DNA of 64,000 nt from Paenibacillus sp. GSMTC-2017 (GTDB taxonomy: Bacteria; Bacillota; Bacilli; Paenibacillales; Paenibacillaceae): NCBI RefSeq assembly GCF_016019935.1, contig NZ_JAECMT010000003.1, positions 319,388 to 383,387 on the forward strand, read 5' to 3'. Shown here piece by piece: positions 50,719-61,036 of this stretch (within the stretch, counting starts at the first letter, position 1; every line of letters starts with the position of its first letter). The translations under genes were made by a program, and so were the position numbers. The notes beneath the pieces are model-generated. The model ran no database searches. It was not told where the DNA came from and was given only the letters and a program-made list of their open reading frames with translations.

Positions 50719-51777
50719 ATGGCGCATACAAATCTAACAAGTACATCAAATGTACCCGTGCAGCATAAAGGCATGATCAAAAGTCGACCTCTGGCAGCTA
50801 CGTTAATATTAACTGGTGGGTTAGTTGCATTAGCTATCGGAATGGTTCTTGCCATTTCTTTTGGAGCAAAAGATATTAATTTCTGGGTTATTTGGGATGC
50901 TATTTTCAATTTTAATCCAAAGATAACCGATCATCAGATTATTCAAGAACTGCGGTTACCGCGTGTATTTGGTGGTGCAATGGTCGGAGCAAGTTTTGCA
51001 GTTGCCGGTGCAATTATGCAAGGAATGACGCGGAATCCGCTTGCTGATTCAGGATTGTTAGGCATCAACGCCGGATCAGGTTTTGTTATTGCATTATGTT
51101 TTGCTTTTTTCCCTGGTCTGCCTTACATGTATCTAATCTTGTATGCTTTTCTAGGTGCAGGTCTTGGTGCAGGTATCGTCTATGGTATTGGAGCGTTAGC
51201 CAAAGGTGGTCTGACGCCAGTACGACTCGTATTAGCTGGAGCGGCACTTAGCGCTTTGCTCAGTGCACTTAGTGAAGGGGTAGCACTCTACTTCCGTATT
51301 GGACAAGATATCGCATTTTGGTATGCGGGTGGATTAGTTGGGACGAAGTGGATTCAGCTAAAAATTATGTTTCCTTGGATTGCTGCTGCGATAGCTGGTG
51401 CAATCATTTTATCAAGGTCCATTACGATGTTAAGCTTAGGTGATGATATCGCACGGGGCTTGGGTCAACGAACGAATCTAGTAAAGATTGCGTGCGCTAT
51501 AATCGTCCTTATTCTTGCTGGATCTGCCGTTTCAGTCGTAGGTGCAGTAGGATTTATCGGGTTAATTGTTCCACATCTTACTCGAAAATTTGTTGGTGTA
51601 GATTATCGTTGGATTATTCCTTGCTCGGCAGTGATTGGAGCATTGCTTGTCGTATTTGCCGATCTTGGTGCCAGAATGATTAATCCACCTGCAGAAACGC
51701 CGGTTGGTGCGATTATTGCCTTAATCGGAGTACCATTCTTCCTCTATCTTGCACGTAAAGAAAGGAGGGAATTATAG
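50719..51777 (+). CDS. FecCD-family iron-siderophore permease, subunit 1
   Basis: A 352-residue polytopic protein of the BtuC/FecCD family with about nine to ten helices. LRLPRVFGGAMVGASFAVAGAIMQGMTRNPLADSGLLGINAGSGF is the family hallmark, and VGFIGLIVPHLTRKFVGVDYRW and ETPVGAIIALIGVPFFLYLAR close the fold. It forms a heterodimer with the next protein to import ferric siderophores delivered by the binding lipoproteins. ATG 50719 has a GGAGACG site. The stop is directly followed by the start of subunit 2. Confidence 0.94.
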   Translation: MAHTNLTSTSNVPVQHKGMIKSRPLAATLILTGGLVALAIGMVLAISFGAKDINFWVIWDAIFNFNPKITDHQIIQELRLPRVFGGAMVGASFAVAGAIMQGMTRNPLADSGLLGINAGSGFVIALCFAFFPGLPYMYLILYAFLGAGLGAGIVYGIGALAKGGLTPVRLVLAGAALSALLSALSEGVALYFRIGQDIAFWYAGGLVGTKWIQLKIMFPWIAAAIAGAIILSRSITMLSLGDDIARGLGQRTNLVKIACAIIVLILAGSAVSVVGAVGFIGLIVPHLTRKFVGVDYRWIIPCSAVIGALLVVFADLGARMINPPAETPVGAIIALIGVPFFLYLARKERREL

Positions 51778-52812
51778 ATGGGATTCGCTACAGCGGAGCA
51801 GATTGAACAGAAAAGACGTAAACGAGGTACTATCGTTCTTATTATTTTGGGAGTTATTATTCTCATAGCATTTCTTATCAGTATGAATACAGGACATATT
51901 AGACTCTCACCGATGGATGTCATTCGTACGTTGTTCGGTGGAGGAGATGAAAGAGAAGCTTTAGTCTTGTTTGAATTCCGACTTCCGCGTATTGTGTTGT
52001 CCGTATTAATTGGTGCGGGACTTGCTGTATCTGGCTGTATTATGCAAGCTATATCGAGGAATGCACTTGCTGATCCTGGGATACTTGGTATAAATGCCGG
52101 AGCAGGTATTATGGTTATGTTATTTTTTTCCTTCTATCCGTCTAATGCAGCAGCACCATTGTATATGTTGCCTATCTTAGCATTTGTAGGGGCAGGAGCT
52201 ACAGCATGCTTGATCTTTGTATTAGCTTACAAACGACATGAAGGGGTATCTCCTACAAGGCTACTATTAACAGGTATTGCTGTTGCAGCTGGTATTAGTG
52301 CAGCAATGATTGTATTGACATTAAAGCTGAGTCCAGAGAAATATCAATTTGTGGCAACTTGGCTTGCAGGTAGTATATGGGGGGCAAACTGGAAATTTGT
52401 ATTAACGTTGCTACCGTGGATTTTGATCCTTATTCCATATGTTATGTTTAAGTCTAACACTGCTAATGTGTTGAATTTGGGAGATACAACAGCAAAAGGG
52501 CTCGGTGTTCACATATCAAGGGAACAAATAAAGATGCTTGCAGCTGCTGTTGCCTTAGCGGCAGCCTGTGTTTCCGTTAGCGGTGGTATAGGCTTTGTAG
52601 GGTTAATTGCGCCTCATCTTGCAAGAAGATTGACGGGACCAAAACATCAGATTTTGCTACCAGTTTCTGCAATGGTCGGAGCGTTGCTCGTATTAGTCGC
52701 TGATACAATTGGTAGAGCGATATTACAACCTTCTGGTGTTCCTACAGGAATTGTCGTAGCAGTAATTGGTGCGCCTTATTTCCTTTACTTGCTCGCACGT
52801 TCACGTACGTAG
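51778..52812 (+). CDS. FecCD-family iron-siderophore permease, subunit 2
   Basis: A 344-residue FecCD permease (FEFRLPRIVLSVLIGAGLAVSGCIMQAISRNALADPGILGINAGAGI; GGIGFVGLIAPHLARRLTGPKHQ; PSGVPTGIVVAVIGAPYFLYLLAR). It starts at the base after the stop of subunit 1 with an AAGGAGG site inside that gene. No FhuC/YusV-type stand-alone ATPase follows, so the pair probably uses one encoded elsewhere, as B. subtilis FeuBC uses YusV. A terminator closes the operon. Confidence 0.94.
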   Translation: MGFATAEQIEQKRRKRGTIVLIILGVIILIAFLISMNTGHIRLSPMDVIRTLFGGGDEREALVLFEFRLPRIVLSVLIGAGLAVSGCIMQAISRNALADPGILGINAGAGIMVMLFFSFYPSNAAAPLYMLPILAFVGAGATACLIFVLAYKRHEGVSPTRLLLTGIAVAAGISAAMIVLTLKLSPEKYQFVATWLAGSIWGANWKFVLTLLPWILILIPYVMFKSNTANVLNLGDTTAKGLGVHISREQIKMLAAAVALAAACVSVSGGIGFVGLIAPHLARRLTGPKHQILLPVSAMVGALLVLVADTIGRAILQPSGVPTGIVVAVIGAPYFLYLLARSRT

Positions 52813-52858
52813 TTCATAGATTATCAACGAACGATTATAGAGAACTTTCGGAAGAAAT

Positions 52859-52907
52859 AGGCGTTGTCCTAAGTGTAGATTAATCTATGCTTGGGGCAAC
52901 GCCTTTA
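52859..52907 (+). terminator. Intrinsic terminator of the FecCD operon
   Basis: AGGCGTTG plus CC and AAG on the left pair with CTT, GG and CAACGCCT on the right, followed by a short T-run. Confidence 0.75.
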
Positions 52908-52950
52908 GTTTGTGCTTTGTTAAACCTCGTCTTATTAGTGATCTCATTGT

Positions 52951-53461
52951 CTAGATCGAGTCGATAGTTGTATTTAGTTTGTAATATAGTTGTTCCCGCT
53001 GCATCAACTCATGCATTACGGAGCATTGAAATAAACGAATCATTAAAACCAGCCTGTGCAGCCCTTGCGGAGTCCCATACTCGACTAGTTAGGTCGCCAG
53101 AATGATAATGTTGTGTTTCTTTCGTACGCGATCTAACTAATTTGGCAAGCATAGAAGTTTGGAGCTTTGTTACCGAATTGTTGTTTAAAGTTGATTTTAG
53201 CCATGTTGTGATCATCGAATTAATGAAGCGAAAAAGAATAATACCGATACCTAATATAGCTCCGCCATAAACCAAATCAAGGTTGCTGTTCGTTGCACCT
53301 TTTACAATCCGCCTAATCGATTCCATGTAACCTACTTCAATAACAGAAGCAATAATTGAGGGAACGATAAGCAAGGCCATCCAGCCCCAATTGCTACGTG
53401 ATATCTGAAGAAGACGAAATAACGTTTTCCCTGTTCCATAAGATTTATTGTTAACTTCCAC
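52951..53461 (-). pseudogene. ABC transporter (exporter fold), remnant with large internal deletion
   Basis: GTG 53461 opens the first 150 residues of a fused ABC exporter (three membrane helices, then NNSVTKLQTSMLAKLVRSRTKETQHYHSGDLTSRVWD, the usual start of coupling helix 1), ending at a stop at 53009-53011. In a shifted frame from about 53013 to 52951 comes HELMQREQLYYKLN, the characteristic C-terminal tail of such transporters. About 400 residues between, including the whole ATPase core, are gone. Both ends fit one ancestral gene, so this is an internal deletion. No trace of the ATPase is nearby. Confidence 0.8.
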
Positions 53462-53615
53462 TGATATCGCATCCCCGATCTTGTAATCGTATAAACACGA
53501 ATATCACTATATAATATCTAACTTGGTAATAGTGGATTTTAATAGATCTTTACCATCTATTAGGTGGTATACTTCTGTTATATACAAGTGTACCAATGTA
53601 AAGGGGGCAGTTTGG

Positions 53616-54173
53616 ATGGACTATTTCACTCATTATTATAAAAGAGGTTCTTCTCCATTTCGGACGTTATCTGCTTTAACAGATGAGGAAGCTAAAAAAG
53701 TGATGGAACAGCTCGCTGATGATTCTCCATTATTCGCTAGATTTAAAACACCCCAGCAATATTTGAATACGAGAAAACAAGTAGAAAATTGGCTCAGAGG
53801 TGAGTTTATCGCCAAAGGCGGCTTACCGAAAGACGACTATCCGCTGTACGCTGTACTCGGTTCTTCCTCATGGATCGAAAGTCATTCTGCTAGCTTTGAT
53901 ATAGAGAAGATCCAAATTCCTGTTTCTTCATTTGATGAACGGGATATTAGCTTTACGTTCCCGGATAGTATGGTATCTTATTGGCTCGGCAACGATAAAC
54001 CAGCGGATTATTATCAGGAAGAATATCACGGGAAAGTATTCACTCTTTCTGAAGTTAAGGCTTTAGTGGATGCAATTGGAGTAGCCGAAGCGGAGTGGAA
54101 AGTTACACTGCCAGCAGATGTGGCACCTTATCTTGAAGTACAAATTTGGAATCATAAACCTCTTTTCAAATAA
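53616..54173 (+). CDS. Conserved-looking protein of unknown function
   Basis: A 185-residue soluble protein with a clear ribosome site (AAGGGGG) before ATG 53616. It starts MDYFTHYYKRGSSPFRTLSALTDEEA and later has the segments PLYAVLGSSSWIES and ISFTFPDSMVSYWL. It has no signal peptide or membrane segment. I have a vague memory of similar proteins in Bacillus and Paenibacillus genomes annotated only as hypothetical. It lies alone between an ABC remnant and an ATP-grasp gene. Confidence 0.7.
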   Translation: MDYFTHYYKRGSSPFRTLSALTDEEAKKVMEQLADDSPLFARFKTPQQYLNTRKQVENWLRGEFIAKGGLPKDDYPLYAVLGSSSWIESHSASFDIEKIQIPVSSFDERDISFTFPDSMVSYWLGNDKPADYYQEEYHGKVFTLSEVKALVDAIGVAEAEWKVTLPADVAPYLEVQIWNHKPLFK

Positions 54174-54204
54174 AAGAAGACCAATCTGGGTGACTGGTCT
54201 TCTT
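54173..54204. terminator. Bidirectional intrinsic terminator
   Basis: AAGAAGACCA at 54173-54182 pairs perfectly with TGGTCTTCTT at 54195-54204, between convergent genes. It begins at the last base of the stop codon of the upstream gene. Confidence 0.85.
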
Positions 54205-54214
54205 GCTATACTGA

Positions 54215-55399
54215 CTATCTTCGAGATAGCTTCCTCATGATTTTTTTGAACAGCAAAGCCAAAAAGTAGAAGGCAGGCATCGGGTCTTTTATGCTCCATA
54301 CGGCTGGTGCTTTTTTCATAAAGTGTGTCTTAACGATCTGAAGGACGGTTAGTTGCTTCGTCTTAACGTAATTACGAGATGAGATAAGATCCTCGAAGAG
54401 GAAGCAGAATGCTAGATTCAAGTTGCCTCTAACAACGTGGCTTCCAATAGGCTTACCTGTTAACTCGTTATAAGCGAGTAGCGGGAAGTTTATTCCGCAT
54501 TTTTGAAGAAGCGGATCGAGTGTAGTCGTTCGTGCGTTAATTTCTAAGAAATAGTACTTTCCAGTCACAGCATCCTTCTTGAATTCAATCTCTCCGAACC
54601 CTTTATAACCAATCGCTTCAAGAAAGGGAGCACCAATGTCATTAAGCTCTTCTACATATTTTTGCTTAGTGAAGGAGGATGCACCAAAGTTAATCGGGAA
54701 CTGTCGCAGCTTTTGGCATGTCATCCAATGTGTTACTTTAGACGATTGGTCCAAGTATGCATCATAAGTGTACACATGATCATCGCTACCTGGAATGATT
54801 CGCTGTACGATGACTTTAAGTTTAGCTTGTTTTGCCTTGTTAATCGCTGCATAAACGTCTTCTATCGTGTGGCATGTAAAAATTTTCGCCCTGAAAGTAG
54901 TGACGAAAGTAGGGGAGTCCGTAGGTTTGACGATACAAGGAAAGCCGATTTCTGTTATTATCCGTTGTTCAAAATGTTCGTCAGAAGGACTAATGGACTC
55001 AGGAACCAGTACATTGTGCTTTGTCGCAAGTGAATGGAGAATCTCTTTATCCATTATTTCGCTCCAGAAACCTTGAACGGTCATATTAATATGATAGTAC
55101 TTTTTTAACTCATCGAGATATCCATCTATAAACTCGACATAGGGATCTACACTAGGAAATAAAACAGGCTTAGCATCTTGAGCCTTCGCATAATCAATCA
55201 AAAACTGAAGGAGCTGTTCCTTCTGCTTCTTATAATGAGGAACGATATTTTGTTCGTTTAAATAAGTGGATTTAGCACCATATGTACCTTCTTTGGAATA
55301 GTCCATAGCGACAGTATATACACCGTTTGATCCTAAACCTCTAATAACACTTAAACCTGTATAAAAGTTCGAACCGAGAATGACAGCTTTATTTAGCAC
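54215..55399 (-). CDS. ATP-grasp family carboxylate-amine/thiol ligase-like protein
   Basis: A 394-residue ATP-grasp protein: N-terminal Rossmann-like part (AVILGSNFYTGLSVIRGLGSNGVYTVAMDY), ATP-grasp lobes (FPCIVKPTDSP near residue 153, IVQRIIPGSDD) and the metal-binding EINARTTTLDPLLQKCG near residue 300. It resembles D-aspartate ligase and related carbamoyl-phosphate-like ligases that join an acid to an amine. The basic, hydrophobic C terminus may touch the membrane. Its start is GTG 55399 with a weak ribosome site. Substrates are unknown. Confidence 0.82.
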   Translation of the reverse strand: MLNKAVILGSNFYTGLSVIRGLGSNGVYTVAMDYSKEGTYGAKSTYLNEQNIVPHYKKQKEQLLQFLIDYAKAQDAKPVLFPSVDPYVEFIDGYLDELKKYYHINMTVQGFWSEIMDKEILHSLATKHNVLVPESISPSDEHFEQRIITEIGFPCIVKPTDSPTFVTTFRAKIFTCHTIEDVYAAINKAKQAKLKVIVQRIIPGSDDHVYTYDAYLDQSSKVTHWMTCQKLRQFPINFGASSFTKQKYVEELNDIGAPFLEAIGYKGFGEIEFKKDAVTGKYYFLEINARTTTLDPLLQKCGINFPLLAYNELTGKPIGSHVVRGNLNLAFCFLFEDLISSRNYVKTKQLTVLQIVKTHFMKKAPAVWSIKDPMPAFYFLALLFKKIMRKLSRR

Positions 55400-55544
55400 A
55401 AAACAACACTCGCTTCCTCATTCATATGGGGCCAGTCAATGATTAGTTTATCATTCGGATTCTCTCGAGCCAATACGGTTTTTTGATTTGGGTCATTCTC
55501 TCTGTTTTACATATTTTATTATAATAATTGTGAAGGGGTGTGAA

Positions 55545-55940
55545 ATGAATATTTTAAAAGTAAGATTAGGCTATTTAGCTGTAACTAACATCATACTAGT
55601 TGCGGGTCTCAGTACGAGACAGTTTGCGGAGTATCTTCCAGCATTCGTAGCAAGTCACTTCGGTGATGCGCTTTGGGCGGCGATGATTTATTGCGGGTTC
55701 CGTACGCTTGCAGTTACGAAGAAACTAGAATGGGCGCTGATGCTAAGCATCATATTTTGTGTTGCAATAGAGTGTAGTCAGCTCTACCAGGCGGATTGGA
55801 TTAATCATATTAGAGACACTTTAATAGGTGGGCTAATCTTAGGGAATGGTTACTTGAGTATTGATTTAGTGAGGTATGGAGTCGGAATTTTGGTTGCTTA
55901 TATAATTGATAGAATGGTTAGTAAACCAATCAATACTTGA
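55545..55940 (+). CDS. DUF2809-type small membrane protein
   Basis: A 131-residue protein with four predicted helices (LGYLAVTNIILVAGLSTR, HFGDALWAAMIYCGFRTL, ALMLSIIFCVAIECSQLYQADWIN, YGVGILVAYIIDRMV). FGDALWAAMIY and IECSQLYQ are hallmarks of DUF2809. Function unknown. ATG 55545 follows AAGGGGTG; upstream codons in this frame lack a ribosome site. Confidence 0.8.
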   Translation: MNILKVRLGYLAVTNIILVAGLSTRQFAEYLPAFVASHFGDALWAAMIYCGFRTLAVTKKLEWALMLSIIFCVAIECSQLYQADWINHIRDTLIGGLILGNGYLSIDLVRYGVGILVAYIIDRMVSKPINT

Positions 55941-55978
55941 GATGTAACATTGCGAGATAGAAGAGGGAAGAGCGAGGA

Positions 55979-56000
55979 CTAACCCGAGTAATCGGGTTAG
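55979..56000. terminator. Hairpin after the DUF2809 gene
   Basis: CTAACCCGA at 55979-55987 pairs perfectly with TCGGGTTAG at 55992-56000 over a 4-base loop. There is no T-run, so it may be a partial terminator or a stabilising 3' hairpin. Confidence 0.45.
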
Positions 56001-56011
56001 ACACGTAATAA

Positions 56012-56058
56012 AAAAGGAGCTACCCATTGGTAGATAAATCTACGAATAGGAGAGCTTC
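56012..56058 (-). terminator. Intrinsic terminator for the TPR membrane protein gene
   Basis: On the minus strand AGCT-type and TAGAT/ATCTA pairings form a hairpin (with an imperfect middle) ending in a CTTTTTT run, starting 4 bases past the stop codon. Confidence 0.6.
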
Positions 56059-56061
56059 TTA

Positions 56062-56637
56062 TTATTTGCTTTCAAACTCAGCGATAGCTTCGGGCAATTC
56101 GCGTTCGTAATTTTTATAAATTTGATAGCGGTACAAACCTTTGCAGCTTTGCAAAGCTTGTTTAGCTAGAGCAATCGCTTCTTGGCGATTACCGGATTTC
56201 ACTTCAATTTCTGCAAATAATACTTGCTGCATATATTGCGATGGTATTTTAGCTGCTGTAGTGCGCGCAAGCTCCAAATTACCTTCCTCGATATGAAGGG
56301 CAGCTTCATAATAGTGGCGGAATTTAGGTGAATGAATAGAAGCAATTTCATTTTTTGCTGAAGCTAGATTTTTTTGATAACCGGCATATATAGCCTTGTA
56401 CAGCACTTGTTTCTGCGGGTTATAGTTTTTTACGAGCAAACGGTCGATAATACGGGAAACCTCATCGTCTTGTTTGTTTGCTACTGCATAAATAAGAGCG
56501 TGATCCAAATTCTTCTGATTTTTAAGTAAATGCTTCTCAAGTTTATCAATATTGGTCTCCACCATCATAATATGATAAGTTGGAAGCCCTAAAAATAGTG
56601 CGAAAATGATAACGGCAGCAATGAAAGTATAAATCAT
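56062..56637 (-). CDS. Small membrane protein with TPR-like repeats
   Basis: As called from ATG 56637, 191 residues: one membrane helix (IYTFIAAVIIFALFLGLPTY) then TPR-like helical hairpins (YAVANKQDDEVSRIIDRLL, YEAALHIEEGNLELARTTAAKI, FAEIEVKSGNRQEAIALAKQAL). The frame stays open upstream to 56724 and would add a second helix (AYLLVFISAFVLASLG) typical of such proteins. A GAGGGAG ribosome site lies there but only ATT or ATA codons follow it. The true start may therefore be a rare codon, or a start codon has been lost. Role unknown. Confidence 0.65.
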   Translation of the reverse strand: MIYTFIAAVIIFALFLGLPTYHIMMVETNIDKLEKHLLKNQKNLDHALIYAVANKQDDEVSRIIDRLLVKNYNPQKQVLYKAIYAGYQKNLASAKNEIASIHSPKFRHYYEAALHIEEGNLELARTTAAKIPSQYMQQVLFAEIEVKSGNRQEAIALAKQALQSCKGLYRYQIYKNYERELPEAIAEFESK

Positions 56638-56836
56638 TGGTTGTCCAAGTGAAGCTAATACAAATGCGCTAATGAATACAAGAAGATAGGCTATAATTTT
56701 TAAATTAAACGATTGTATAGTAATTCTCTCCCTCTAGATGTAAATAGTGCAATATAGGTTCAATCCGATATGCCCATGCAAATTATACAGGTTTTATGAA
56801 GGGGAGCGCAATTATGTTGTGAAAGCAAAATCTTCT

Positions 56837-58209
56837 TTAGTTTGTTCCAAGTACCCTCAAGTGATTAACGAGCGGATCAGCCATCCCATGCAACTCGCAA
56901 TTTTGTTCCTTAAGTAGTTGGATATAGGCGACAATCTCCTTCGAAATTCTTTCCCCCATACAAATAACGGGAATACCCGGCGGGTATGCCATAACCATTT
57001 CTCCTGCAATCTCACCAATGGAATCTTCCAATGCAACTACCTTTTTAGGACTGTAAAATGCACTGCGCGGCGAGACGAGCATTTCAGGACTTTTTGGAAT
57101 GGCGACGGAATGTGTAACCGTTACTCGTTCTGTTTTCATATCCGATAATTCGATTTGTATGTTATAGTCTCTTCTTAAAATCGTTTCGATTTGGTAGCCG
57201 GTATAGCCGATTCCTGCTACATGTATACTTAGTTTCGTTTCGTCAAAGTCGAAACATCCAGGTGTCCCGATTAGTTCTTTGCCGAATGCATTTAAACCTT
57301 CAATCGTATTGATAGCATCTCTAGCCCAGCGTGCAAGCTCTAACGTTTCTTCAAGCAACTCGTCCCCGTTTGTAGCCATCTGTTTTCTTGCGACATCGAG
57401 TGAACACATAAGAACATAAGAGGCACTGGGAGTGTGAGTTAAACTAAGCACTTGCCTTACTCGTTCTGGCGAAATAACATCGCTTCGAAGCAATAGAACT
57501 GAGCTTTGCGACATGGAGCCTGATGTTTTGTGCATGCTGGATGCACTCATATCTGCGCCAACCTCCATAGCAGTTAACGGGAAATCATCGTGGAAGGACA
57601 TATGTGCGCCGTGAGCTTCATCAACTAGGACAGCCATTTCATGTCTATGTGCTGCACGAACAATCGCTTTTAGGTCGGAGACAGCCCCGTAATAAGTTGG
57701 ATTAATAACGAATACTGCTTTTGCATGGGGATGTTCTTTGATCGTTTTTTTCAAGCTTTCTTCCGAAATACCCATTGCTTTCCTAATTTATCATTGATTT
57801 CTGGCTGAATATATACAGGTATTGCACCGCTCAAAATGATACCACCAATGGTAGACTTATGAGCATTCCGCGGGATAATCATTTAGTCGCCTGGCTCACA
57901 AGCACTCATAATCATCGCTTGTACACCAGCGGTCGAACCATTCACTAGAAAATAAGCATGTTGTGCCCCAAATGCATTTGCCATAAGTTTCTCAGCTTCA
58001 AGAATAACGCCTGTCGGATTGTTCGCATAATCGAGATCTTCCATGCCATTAACGTCCATTTGAAATAAGCGTTCACCCAAATAATCGGTTAACTCCTTAA
58101 TTCCTCGTCCTTGTTTATGGCTTGGTACATGGAAGGGGACAACTTTATGATCAATATACGCTTTTAGCGCATCGAATAATGGCGTTTTATTTTGGTTTAA
58201 TCTAGTCAA
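56837..58209 (-). pseudogene. Orn/Lys/Arg decarboxylase-type (class III) PLP enzyme, broken by nonsense and frameshift
   Basis: The gene starts at TTG 58209 behind AAAGGTGGATG and reads as a normal decarboxylase (FHVPSHKQGRGIKELTDYLGERLFQMDV, VNGSTAGVQAMIMSACEPGD) up to a TAA at 57880-57882, where relatives have a Lys codon. It continues in frame (IIPRNAHKSTIGGIILSGAIPVYIQPEINDKLG), then loses one base near 57783. The rest (MGISEESLKKTIKEHPHAKAVFVINPTYYG, DEAHGAHM, PLP lysine in SMHKTSGSMSQSS, C-terminal domain to 56837) is complete in the new frame. Two independent lesions argue against one sequencing error. The C-terminal part alone lacks half the PLP site. Confidence 0.85.
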
Positions 58210-58416
58210 CTATCATCCACCTTTAGTAGTTTAATGCTTTATTAAGACAAAGTAAATAAGAGAAATATAGAAAACTATCGATAAAATGTCAATCTATTTA
58301 TTTAAATAGTCGGTTTACAGAAATAATTGTCGAAAAAATCTGACATTACGTGTAAGATGTATGAAGAGCATTTCGTTTAAAGATGGAGATGCTGATGCGA
58401 TTAAGGGGGAATTCAG

Positions 58417-59397
58417 TTGACTATTCGAGTAGGTATTGTTGGCTACGGCAATCTTGGAAAAGGTGTTCAAAAGGCAATCTCGCAAAATCCTGATATGAGC
58501 CTAGTGGCAATCTTCACACGCCGCGAGCCTTCGCAAATGGAATCTCATGAAGAGGGCGTTCGCTTTGAACATATTTCTTCCGCAGAACAGTACATAGGAA
58601 GTATTGATGTTATGTTACTATGCGGTGGTTCGGCGACAGATTTACCAGAGCAAGGACCTGCGTTCGCAAGACTTTTCAACACAGTAGACAGCTTTGATAC
58701 ACATGCACGTATCCCTGAATATTTCGATGATGTACATGCAATCGCAAGTAATTCTGGTAAGCTTAGTGTTATTTCTACTGGATGGGACCCGGGTCTATTT
58801 TCATTAAATCGCCTATTAGCTGGAGCAATATTGCCAGAAGGTAAAGAGTATACGTTCTGGGGAAAAGGTGTAAGCCAAGGCCATTCTGATGCAATTCGTC
58901 GTGTACCAGGTGTTAAAGGTGGCGTACAGTATACGGTTCCCGTAGAGGAAGTCATCGAACGAATTCGTGGTGGTGAGACACCTGAACTTGCGACAAGAGA
59001 AAAACATCTTCGTCAATGTTTTGTAGTAGCTGAAGATGGTGCAGATCAAGAGGCAATTCGTGAAACGATTGTCAATATGCCGAACTACTTCGCCGATTAT
59101 GATACGACAGTGGAATTTATTTCGGAGCAGCAACTAAAGGACGAACATTCGGGTATTCCGCACGGTGGTTTTGTTATCCGCAGTGGTGTAACTGGTGAAG
59201 GAACGAAACAAATTATCGAATTTGGACTTACGCTAGAGAGCAACCCAGAGTTTACAGCAAGCGTACTTGTTGCTTATGCAAGAGCGGTTCACCGTTTAAG
59301 CACAGAAGGACAAGCAGGGGCACGTACAGTGTTCGATATCCCGCTCGGATATTTATCACCGCGATCTGCTGAAGAGCTTCGCAGAGACCTATTATAA
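58417..59397 (+). CDS. ddh: meso-Diaminopimelate D-dehydrogenase
   Basis: A 326-residue NADPH enzyme that makes meso-diaminopimelate from tetrahydrodipicolinate and ammonia in one step, feeding lysine and peptidoglycan synthesis. The Rossmann motif is VGYGNLGKG (residues 8-16), and family segments are LLCGGSATDLPEQGP, VDSFDTHARIPEYFDDVHAIA, VISTGWDPGLFSLNR, FWGKGVSQGHSDAIRRVPGV and HGGFVIRSG. Length matches the family. TTG 58417 has an AAGGGGGA site 6-8 bases upstream. It is monocistronic with a strong terminator. Confidence 0.95.
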   Translation: MTIRVGIVGYGNLGKGVQKAISQNPDMSLVAIFTRREPSQMESHEEGVRFEHISSAEQYIGSIDVMLLCGGSATDLPEQGPAFARLFNTVDSFDTHARIPEYFDDVHAIASNSGKLSVISTGWDPGLFSLNRLLAGAILPEGKEYTFWGKGVSQGHSDAIRRVPGVKGGVQYTVPVEEVIERIRGGETPELATREKHLRQCFVVAEDGADQEAIRETIVNMPNYFADYDTTVEFISEQQLKDEHSGIPHGGFVIRSGVTGEGTKQIIEFGLTLESNPEFTASVLVAYARAVHRLSTEGQAGARTVFDIPLGYLSPRSAEELRRDLL

Positions 59398-59402
59398 AAC
59401 TT

Positions 59403-59438
59403 AACCCGATCACTCCAAATGGAGTGATCGGGTTTTTT
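59403..59438 (+). terminator. Strong intrinsic terminator after ddh
   Basis: AACCCGATCACTCCA pairs with TGGAGTGATCGGGTT over a 2-base loop, followed by T residues. Confidence 0.93.
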
Positions 59439-59501
59439 AATGGGCGTTACAATTTATTTTTATTGGTAAAAATATTCTGAATTTATTACACTTCTCGTTA
59501 A

Positions 59502-60950
<1,449 letters not shown>

Positions 60951-60992
60951 GATTCCCTTTAAAGATGTACGTATTGAAAAGTAATTTATTTA

Positions 60993-61035
60993 AGCTGTCA
61001 TCTCGTAGATTCTTCTACTAGATGACAGCTTTTTT
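60993..61035 (+). terminator. Intrinsic terminator after glutamate dehydrogenase
   Basis: AGCTGTCATCT at 60993-61003 pairs with AGATGACAGCT at 61020-61030 with an inner TAG/CTA, followed by TTTTT. Confidence 0.9.
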
Positions 61036-61036
61036 A

